Below are positions 1 through 4,164 of a stretch of DNA of 5,557 bases, piece after piece; position 1 is the stretch's first letter, and each line of letters opens with the position of its first letter. The DNA lies in contig JAFQVE010000498.1 of the NCBI GenBank assembly GCA_017408185.1, positions 1-5,557 on the forward strand, given 5' to 3'. The notes beneath the pieces were generated by a model. That model saw nothing but the letters and a program-made list of their open reading frames with translations, was not told the origin of the DNA and did not search any database. Position numbers and translations under genes: made by a program. The stretch is from Oscillospiraceae bacterium. GTDB taxonomy: Bacteria > Bacillota_A > Clostridia > Oscillospirales > JAAYXM01.

Positions 1-627
1 GCAGGAAACGATTCCGTCGGAGATTACGCGAACCTTGACGGCGAATTTATGACCGCCGAAAACAGTCTCGCAGATAACGCAGAGCTCGCCGTCAACCGCT
101 TTTGCGGAGATTGTCTTCTCGCGCTCGAAATAAACTGATGCATTAAGTGGTGCTTCTGTCGACTCGACTCTGTAGACGATGACATCGTCGGGATGCGATG
201 CAAAGCATTCGCGCGTGTAGTGTGAGCCGTCCTTGTCGTATTCAACCTTTGCGATACCGCGCATAAGGTCGAGCTCGTTTGTGTAATTCCTGCATCTCTT
301 CGTATCGTGAAGAGCAACCTTGAGGATTCCTGCGCTTTCATATGAGCGGATGCGCGAATGGCAATCACCGAAAATTTCCTTTGCGAGCTTGTCCCCCTCG
401 GCTTCTTTGCCGTCGATAAAAAGCTGACGGATTTTTGAGAGCTTGTCTGCCATATTTGGATTCGGGATGCCCTTGCCCTGCGATGACCAGACGGTTTCTT
501 CGTTTAAATAAAGAACCTCTTCGTCAACATATCCCATAATGGTTGCCCCCATTCTGCCGTTGCCGACGGGATAGCTGTCTTCCCATACAACGGACGGGGT
601 GTTGTTATATATTCTGTATTCGTGCAT
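1..627 (-). CDS. GH95-family glycosidase (alpha-L-fucosidase-like), N-terminal part, cut by the window edge
   Basis: Reading leftward from the ATG at 627-625 there are 209 codons with no stop, so the gene continues past base 1. The fragment matches the N-terminal beta-sandwich domain of glycoside hydrolase family 95. It has the PVGNGRMGATIMG block (residues 20-32), LNEETVWS (41-48), an Asn-Pro-Asn (56-58), YESAGILKV (96-104, where the family has a Tyr..Gly-Asp-Leu stretch), then ELDLMRGIAKVEY (118-130) and CFASHPDDVIVYRV (141-154). GH95 enzymes mostly remove alpha-1,2-linked L-fucose, though some prefer L-galactose. The catalytic residues lie in the alpha/alpha barrel outside the window, so activity and specificity cannot be judged here. 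There is no signal peptide, which suggests a cytoplasmic enzyme acting on imported oligosaccharides. The ribosome site GAGGTG (636-641) lies 8 nt before the start. The gene follows the AraC-type regulator in the same direction but has its own promoter. Confidence 0.92.
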   Translation of the reverse strand, partial: MHEYRIYNNTPSVVWEDSYPVGNGRMGATIMGYVDEEVLYLNEETVWSSQGKGIPNPNMADKLSKIRQLFIDGKEAEGDKLAKEIFGDCHSRIRSYESAGILKVALHDTKRCRNYTNELDLMRGIAKVEYDKDGSHYTRECFASHPDDVIVYRVESTEAPLNASVYFEREKTISAKAVDGELCVICETVFGGHKFAVKVRVISDGIVSC

Positions 628-635
628 AGTGAGTT

Positions 636-689
636 CACCTCAATATAAAATTATATATAAATGATATATCGCACGGAGAAAAAAGTCAA
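636..689 (-). promoter_or_regulatory. Sigma-A promoter and ribosome site of the GH95 gene
   Basis: On the minus strand TTGACT (684-689) is followed after exactly 17 nt by TATCAT (661-666). These differ from the consensus -35 and -10 boxes by one base each. Transcription would start near 653, giving a leader of about 25 nt that contains GAGGTG (636-641), 8 nt from the ATG. The promoter sits just beyond the terminator of the upstream regulator, so the glycosidase is probably transcribed on its own. Confidence 0.75.
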
Positions 690-701
690 TCTTTCGGAAT
701 A

Positions 702-730
702 GACAAAAAACACCTTTTTCTGGACAAAAA
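702..730. promoter_or_regulatory. Candidate AraC-type operator: two GACAAAAA repeats, 21-bp period
   Basis: GACAAAAA occurs at 702-709 and again at 723-730, so the period is 21 bp, two helical turns. The pair lies 12 bp or more upstream of the GH95 -35 box, where a Class I or II AraC-family activator would bind. A similar pair (GGACAAAT, GGACAGAA) with the same period lies in the regulator/transporter gap near 1569-1597. The motif is short and A-rich, and the second copy falls inside the terminator stem, so chance is a real alternative. Confidence 0.4.
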
Positions 731-738
731 GGTGTTTT
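705..738 (-). terminator. Rho-independent terminator after the AraC-type gene
   Basis: Bases 707-719 and 726-738 form a perfect 13-bp inverted repeat around the 6-nt loop 720-725. Read on the minus strand, the stem is followed by a run of T (complement of 705-710) and then GTCT. The regulator's TGA stop (740-738) touches the first base of the stem. The stem has only four G-C pairs, but the 3' T-run and the position directly after the stop make it a convincing terminator. It separates the regulator from the GH95 gene. Confidence 0.8.
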
Positions 739-1502
739 CAAATTTTTGTTTTTTTGTATTCGCTCGGGGTTATACCGAGCGTGTCGAAAAAGATCCGATT
801 GAAGTTACGGATGCTTCCGAAGCCGCTCAGATATGCCGCTTCCGTTATGGATATGTCGCAGTCGTGGAGAAGATGAACTGCCTTTTCAAGCCGCAGGTTA
901 TTGACAAAATCGGTGAATGTAATTCCGGTGTATTCCCGCAGTATTTCGCTTATGGCGGCGGAGCTTATCCCGAGCGCCTGAGAGACGGACGAGAGAGTTA
1001 TCTTCTCGGTGATGTTTTCGTGAATATGGTCGACAATGCGACGGACGGAAAGTGCGTGCTTGTTGTTGTGAAGCGGTGTCGGGCTTGCGGATTTGAGATA
1101 TTCGCAGACGAGCGGGAAAAAGATGCTTTTTGCGTTGAATTCGTCCGGTGTCTTTTCTGCGTTCGGTGTTGCATATGAAAGAAAGGCACAAAGCTCTTCG
1201 GAAAGCGCAAATTTGCCTGATTTTGCGTCGCTTCCGCCGTGGCGGTTATAGAAATCCTCGACGAGAGAAAACGAGAACATATAGACTCTGCCCTCGCTGT
1301 CATCCATCGGTGAGAATGCGTGTGTCTCATAGGGAAGGATGAAGACAGCTTCGCCTTTGAATACTTCAATTGTTGTATCGCCAACGGTAACATCAATTCT
1401 GCCGTGTGTGACAACGATTATCTCAAGCTCTGAATTTATGTGCGGACGGCAGAGTAGACCGAAAGGACCGCGGAACATAATATGCTTCTTGATTTCAGGC
1501 AA
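738..1502 (-). CDS. AraC-family transcriptional regulator with N-terminal cupin domain
   Basis: This 254-residue protein has the two-part layout of AraC/XylS sugar regulators. The N-terminal effector-binding cupin (about residues 10-80) shows a His-x3-Glu pair (21, 25), small-residue turns (Gly34, Gly41, Gly50) and LPYETHAF (56-63). The C-terminal DNA-binding domain (about 152-252) has two helix-turn-helix units, the first around LSSVSQALGISSAAISEILRE and the second around ITEAAYLSGFGSIRNFNR, and ends with the family signature GITPSEYKK. I chose the TTG at 1502-1500 because AGGAGGTG stands 6 nt before it and a TTTACA-N17-TATAAT promoter lies just upstream. The longer frame opening at ATG 1574 would start upstream of that promoter. 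The GH95 gene lies downstream and a DMT-type transporter is divergent, so a role in sensing a sugar from fucosylated or similar glycans is plausible. The ligand is unknown. Confidence 0.94.
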   Translation of the reverse strand: MPEIKKHIMFRGPFGLLCRPHINSELEIIVVTHGRIDVTVGDTTIEVFKGEAVFILPYETHAFSPMDDSEGRVYMFSFSLVEDFYNRHGGSDAKSGKFALSEELCAFLSYATPNAEKTPDEFNAKSIFFPLVCEYLKSASPTPLHNNKHALSVRRIVDHIHENITEKITLSSVSQALGISSAAISEILREYTGITFTDFVNNLRLEKAVHLLHDCDISITEAAYLSGFGSIRNFNRIFFDTLGITPSEYKKTKI

Positions 1503-1508
1503 AGTCTT

Positions 1509-1516
1509 CACCTCCT
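1509..1516 (-). promoter_or_regulatory. Ribosome binding site that fixes the TTG start of the AraC-type gene
   Basis: On the minus strand AGGAGGTG (complement of 1509-1516) is nearly full anti-16S complementarity and ends 6 nt before the TTG at 1502-1500. The next in-frame ATG (1478-1476) is 24 nt further in, too far away for this site to serve. Confidence 0.85.
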
Positions 1517-1539
1517 GACTTAAATGCACGATTGCTAAA

Positions 1540-1568
1540 ATTATATATGATTTGTCTTGAATTGTAAA
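1540..1568 (-). promoter_or_regulatory. Sigma-A promoter of the AraC-type gene
   Basis: On the minus strand TTTACA (1563-1568) and a perfect TATAAT (1540-1545) are separated by 17 nt. Transcription would begin near 1533, giving a leader of about 30 nt before the TTG start. The -35 box directly abuts the -35 box of the divergent transporter promoter. Confidence 0.8.
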
Positions 1569-1576
1569 GGACAAAT
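1550..1576. promoter_or_regulatory. Inverted repeat centred on the back-to-back -35 boxes
   Basis: ATTTGTC (1550-1556) and GACAAAT (1570-1576) form a perfect 7-bp inverted repeat with a 13-bp spacer and arm centres 20 bp apart. The symmetry axis at 1563 falls on the junction of the two divergent -35 boxes. A further GGACA at 1590-1594 lies 21 bp from the GGACA at 1569-1573, just beyond the transporter -10 box. A protein bound here could affect both promoters. The AraC-type product is the obvious candidate, by inference only. Confidence 0.5.
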
Positions 1577-1586
1577 GCTGTATAAT
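1557..1586 (+). promoter_or_regulatory. Sigma-A promoter of the EamA-type transporter gene
   Basis: TTGAAT (1557-1562) and a perfect TATAAT (1581-1586) are separated by 18 nt. Transcription would start near 1593, giving a very short leader that holds the ribosome site AGAGGT (1599-1604) ahead of the ATG at 1611. Confidence 0.72.
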
Positions 1587-1610
1587 TCAGGACAGAAAAG
1601 AGGTTTTTAT

Positions 1611-2504
1611 ATGTATCTCATGCTTATTTTATACTGTGTTCTGAATGTCGGCGGAACAGTGCTTATGAAGGTCTTTCAGAAGTCGACGTCCGCAGGACTT
1701 TTTTATCTTATTATGTATAACATAATCAACGGGCTTTTTGCCTGCGCATTCTTCTTCGTGTCGGCAGGCTTTAAAATAAGCTTGAATCTTCCGACTGTGG
1801 TTTATGCCGTTGTTTATGCCCTCGTGATATGCATAAATCTTTCTGCGCAGATACTTGCGTTTTCAAAGGTTTCCGTTTCGGTGGTTACCATTGTTTCGAT
1901 GGCAGGCGGAATTCTTTTTCCGTCAATATTCGGAATAATATGGTTTAGTGAAGCGATAACCTGGAGACTCGTTCTTTCAACGGTTCTGATAATTGCCGCA
2001 TCCGTTCTCCCGTTTGTTTCGGATAAGCAGGAAAAGGCGGAGAAAAAGAGCTTTTCCTTTGCATCCGTGCTGATCTGCCTTCTGATGTCGGTTCTTGCCG
2101 GCGTCTCGACGATTCTCATAAAGCTCTATGCCGTTGATAAGTCGGTCTGCGATTCAACCTCAATGTTCTTTCTGACAAATGTCGCAATCGTTGCAATATG
2201 CTTTGTTGCACTTGTGATATATATGATAAAAAATCGAGAGCAATCCGTAAAATCAATCGTCTGTGCGTTTTCGCCCTTGCAGCTTTTAACCATCGTTTCA
2301 AAAACGGCGGTAGTTAACCTCGCATCAATCGCACAGGTAAAGGTGCTTGCGGAAATGTCGGCATCAACCTTCTCTGTTCTCGGCTCGTCAATATGCCTTG
2401 TCGGAACCGGTGTTGCATCTTGGCTCATCTTCCGCGAAAAGCAAACGAAAGGAACAGTCCTCGCACTCCTCTCTGCCATCGCTGCAATTATTGTCAATCC
2501 ATAG
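1611..2504 (+). CDS. EamA/DMT-superfamily membrane transporter
   Basis: This 297-residue, very hydrophobic protein has about ten predicted membrane helices (roughly 2-21, 30-52, 62-83, 86-111, 118-136, 149-172, 184-206, 222-243, 251-273 and 280-296). It is split into two five-helix halves by a charged loop (137-148, Lys/Glu-rich). This is the usual size and topology of drug/metabolite transporters with two EamA repeats. The half-ends carry typical EamA patterns: a helix ending in Phe-Ser-Glu-Ala-Ile-Thr (112-117), and FREKQTKGTVLALLSAIAA (274-292) at the end. Substrates in this family range from amino acids and nucleotide sugars to sugars, so none is assigned. The ATG at 1611 is preceded by AGAGGT at 1599-1604 with a 6-nt gap. 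The frame is open upstream to 1557, but that stretch contains the promoter. The gene is divergent from the AraC-type regulator and may share its control. Confidence 0.92.
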   Translation: MYLMLILYCVLNVGGTVLMKVFQKSTSAGLFYLIMYNIINGLFACAFFFVSAGFKISLNLPTVVYAVVYALVICINLSAQILAFSKVSVSVVTIVSMAGGILFPSIFGIIWFSEAITWRLVLSTVLIIAASVLPFVSDKQEKAEKKSFSFASVLICLLMSVLAGVSTILIKLYAVDKSVCDSTSMFFLTNVAIVAICFVALVIYMIKNREQSVKSIVCAFSPLQLLTIVSKTAVVNLASIAQVKVLAEMSASTFSVLGSSICLVGTGVASWLIFREKQTKGTVLALLSAIAAIIVNP

Positions 2505-2514
2505 AAATACAGTG

Positions 2515-2548
2515 AAATGCCCATCTGCTTTTCGGCAGATGGGCGTTT
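2515..2548. terminator. Shared hairpin between the convergent transporter and XRE genes
   Basis: GCCCATCTGC (2519-2528) and GCAGATGGGC (2535-2544) pair perfectly around the loop TTTTCG. Including one G-T wobble and three A-T pairs, the stem extends to 14 bp over 2515-2548. It lies 10 nt after the transporter stop and 2 nt past the end of the convergent XRE gene, so it can serve both. The following T-runs are short on both strands (TTT then GGCTATTTT to the right, ATTTC to the left), so efficiency is uncertain. Confidence 0.72.
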
Positions 2549-2550
2549 GG

Positions 2551-2838
2551 CTATTTTAGGAATTTTCGTAGTTCGTTTATTTCATTTACAATCTTTTCGA
2601 GTCTCGTTGAAAGATCCTTATTGTTTTTTATGTTTATGGATGAATAGCCGACGAGATAATCAATGCTCACTCCAAAAAAATTCGCAAGCTTGATAAGCGA
2701 CGTACTGTCAGGATTTGTTTTGCCGGTTTCGTAGTTGGAGAGTGTCTTCTGGTCGATGCCGGTTGCGTTTGCAACATCCACCTGACGTAAATCCATATCC
2801 TCGCGAAGGTCTCTGATTCTGTTCCTGAAATTATTCAT
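2551..2838 (-). CDS. Small XRE-family helix-turn-helix regulator
   Basis: This 95-residue protein has a Cro/C1-type helix-turn-helix over about residues 6-62. The core runs LREDMDLRQVDVANATGI, then DQKTLSNYETGKTNPD as the recognition helix and following turn, then SLIKLANFFGVSIDYLVG, all standard for the family. The C-terminal tail (76-93) is a charged Leu/Ile-rich helix that could support dimerisation. There is no peptidase or ligand domain. The ATG at 2838-2836 has AAGGGA (2850-2855) 11 nt upstream, a rather long gap. The gene is divergent from the SLH-cohesin operon, and repeated elements overlap that operon's promoter, so a repressor of the surface operon is a reasonable guess. Solitary chromosomal XRE proteins are often unrelated to their neighbours, so the link is inference. 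Confidence 0.92.
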   Translation of the reverse strand: MNNFRNRIRDLREDMDLRQVDVANATGIDQKTLSNYETGKTNPDSTSLIKLANFFGVSIDYLVGYSSINIKNNKDLSTRLEKIVNEINELRKFLK

Positions 2839-2864
2839 ACTAAAATCATTCCCTTTTTGTGTTT

Positions 2865-2870
2865 ATTATA
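2865..2870 (-). promoter_or_regulatory. Probable -10 box of the XRE gene
   Basis: On the minus strand a perfect TATAAT (complement of 2865-2870) lies 26 nt before the start codon. No good -35 box stands at 16-18 nt: the bases there read AGAAAT at 17 nt. The promoter may therefore be weak or factor-assisted. Confidence 0.5.
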
Positions 2871-2892
2871 CTATTTTATTTCTAAATATTTC

Positions 2893-2921
2893 TTGACACA
2901 GTAAAAATATTCCTATATAAT
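2893..2921 (+). promoter_or_regulatory. Consensus sigma-A promoter of the SLH-cohesin operon
   Basis: TTGACA (2893-2898), 17 nt, TATAAT (2916-2921): a perfect match to the vegetative consensus in both boxes and spacing. Transcription should start near 2928. A promoter this strong ahead of a surface-protein operon suggests high expression unless a repressor holds it. Confidence 0.9.
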
Positions 2922-2940
2922 ATTTTCTGCAGTAAAATAT
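2899..2940. repeat. Three-copy CAG(T)AAAA(A)TATT element overlapping the promoter, possible operator
   Basis: Copy 1 is CAGTAAAAATATT (2899-2911), copy 2 is the inverted AATATTTTCTG (2919-2929) and copy 3 is CAGTAAAATAT (2930-2940). Copies 2 and 3 abut to give a near-palindrome around CTGCAG at the expected transcription start. Copies 1 and 2 flank the -10 box. A looser match, AATATTTCTTG, lies at 2885-2895. The position suits a repressor site, with the adjacent XRE protein as candidate. The sequence is AT-rich, so partial matches by chance are expected. Confidence 0.45.
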
Positions 2941-2966
2941 GACTACGGAAGGGAAGGGGGATTATT

Positions 2967-4148
2967 ATGAAAAAAACGATTGCTGTTTTGATGACAATGC
3001 TTTTGCTGTGCGTTTCGCTTTTACTTATGGGAACATCTGCTAAAGAAGACTTTTCAGACGTATCCGCTTCAGACTGGTTCTACAAAGATGTGAAATATGT
3101 GCAGGAAAACGGACTGATGAACGGCACAAGCGGCACGGAGTTCTCCCCGGACGGGCTGACAACCCGCGGGATGATTGTAACAGTGCTGTGGCGGCTTGAG
3201 GGCGAGCCGGATGCGCGAGAAAACTCGTTTAAGGATGTTGGGGCTAATGCCTATTACTGCAAGGCTGTTTCATGGGCATCCGAAAACAAAATTGTAACCG
3301 GATACGACGAAAAGCATTTTGTGCCGGACAACGCGGCAACGCGTGAGCAGATAGCCACAATAATGCACCGCTATTCGGTGTATAAAAATTACGGCTTGTC
3401 AAAGCAGAGCCTGCCGGACAGCTACAGCGACAAAGACCAAATAAGCGCCTATGCGGTCGAAAGCTTTGAATGGGCGTACGCAAACGGTATAATTTCGGGA
3501 ACGTCCGACAAAACACTGTCGCCGAAGGATTACGTGAAAAGGTGTCAGGTTGCGGCGATTCTGAAGCGGCTGTGTACCGGTATCGGAGCAAAGGAAGCCG
3601 ATGGCTCCGGCACCTCGCAGGAAAGTCAAAGCGGCGGCAGCGCTGTGACTAACCCGAGTGGCAGCTCGGGGGCGACAGGCGGAAACGCAGCTCCGCCGCA
3701 GAGCGCTGTAAGCACCGGACAGAGCGCAGGCGTTCCGACAATATCCGTGAAGGATGTATATGCTACTCCCGGCGACGAGGTTTCCGTTGCTGTCGAGGTT
3801 AAAAACAACCCCGGCATTCTCGGAATGGCGCTTACGGTGTACTATGATGAAGAAAAGTGCACATTGCAGAGTGTGAAAAACGGCAAGGCGCTCAGCGGAG
3901 CTCTCGATTTAACTCCGTCGAAGAGCCTGGGCAACGGTGCGCGCTTTGTCTGGGACGGCATCGAGATAACGGACGAGGATGTCAGAGACGGAGAAATTCT
4001 TATTATGAATTTCAAGGTCAAGGACAATGCGCCCGACGGCGGTTGTCCGATAACGCTGAAATACTTCGACGGCGATATTTTGAACAACGACCTCGAAGAG
4101 ATTTATCTGCGCACGGAAAACGGAAATATTATAATAAAATCTGAATAA
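2967..4148 (+). CDS. Secreted SLH-domain protein with C-terminal cohesin (anchoring-scaffoldin-like)
   Basis: The 393-residue product starts with a Sec signal peptide (MKK, hydrophobic core about 5-21, likely cleavage after Thr-Ser-Ala at 25). Three S-layer homology domains follow at about 29-78, 88-136 and 152-205. Each keeps the Arg of the TRAE-like motif (TTRGM 65-69, ATREQ 124-128, VKRCQ 190-194) and the Trp/Tyr..NGI-type helix pattern. SLH triplets bind pyruvylated secondary cell-wall polymer, so the protein should sit on the cell wall. A Ser/Gly/Ala/Gln-rich linker (about 208-256) leads to a cohesin-type beta-sandwich (257-393) with NNPGILG (280-286), VYYDEE (291-296), FVWDG (327-331) and YFDGDIL (366-372). 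Cohesins bind dockerins, and an SLH plus single-cohesin layout is that of cell-surface anchoring scaffoldins. AGGGGG (2955-2960) lies 6 nt before the ATG. The next gene begins 16 nt after the stop and carries both a cohesin and a dockerin, which makes an operon and a possible partner. Which dockerin it binds is unknown. Confidence 0.92.
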   Translation: MKKTIAVLMTMLLLCVSLLLMGTSAKEDFSDVSASDWFYKDVKYVQENGLMNGTSGTEFSPDGLTTRGMIVTVLWRLEGEPDARENSFKDVGANAYYCKAVSWASENKIVTGYDEKHFVPDNAATREQIATIMHRYSVYKNYGLSKQSLPDSYSDKDQISAYAVESFEWAYANGIISGTSDKTLSPKDYVKRCQVAAILKRLCTGIGAKEADGSGTSQESQSGGSAVTNPSGSSGATGGNAAPPQSAVSTGQSAGVPTISVKDVYATPGDEVSVAVEVKNNPGILGMALTVYYDEEKCTLQSVKNGKALSGALDLTPSKSLGNGARFVWDGIEITDEDVRDGEILIMNFKVKDNAPDGGCPITLKYFDGDILNNDLEEIYLRTENGNIIIKSE

Positions 4149-4164
4149 GAAAGGAATAGGTAAA

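Noticed and set aside
24..368. 114-codon open frame on the minus strand
   Set aside because: It is an alternative frame inside the GH95 gene on the same strand; the GH95 frame has clear family motifs.
643..670. TATA-rich palindromes (TTATATATAA, GATATATC) as an operator or origin-like element
   Set aside because: They are short AT runs around the -10 box of the GH95 promoter, as expected in such a region, with no further repeat structure.
732..1178. 148-codon open frame on the plus strand
   Set aside because: It lies wholly antisense to the AraC-type gene, begins within the terminator stem, has no ribosome site and gives a Cys-rich sequence with no recognisable fold.
998..1414. 138-codon minus-strand frame within the regulator gene
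   Set aside because: Shadow frame of the AraC-type gene with low-complexity Ser/Arg-rich content and no start signal.
2505..2550. Hairpin as a small RNA gene or attachment site
   Set aside because: It is a single perfect stem directly between two convergent gene ends, which is ordinary for a shared terminator.
4149..4164. Possible separate promoter or terminator between the two cohesin genes
   Set aside because: The gap is only 16 nt, filled by the ribosome site, with no hairpin or room for promoter boxes, so the genes are best read as one operon.
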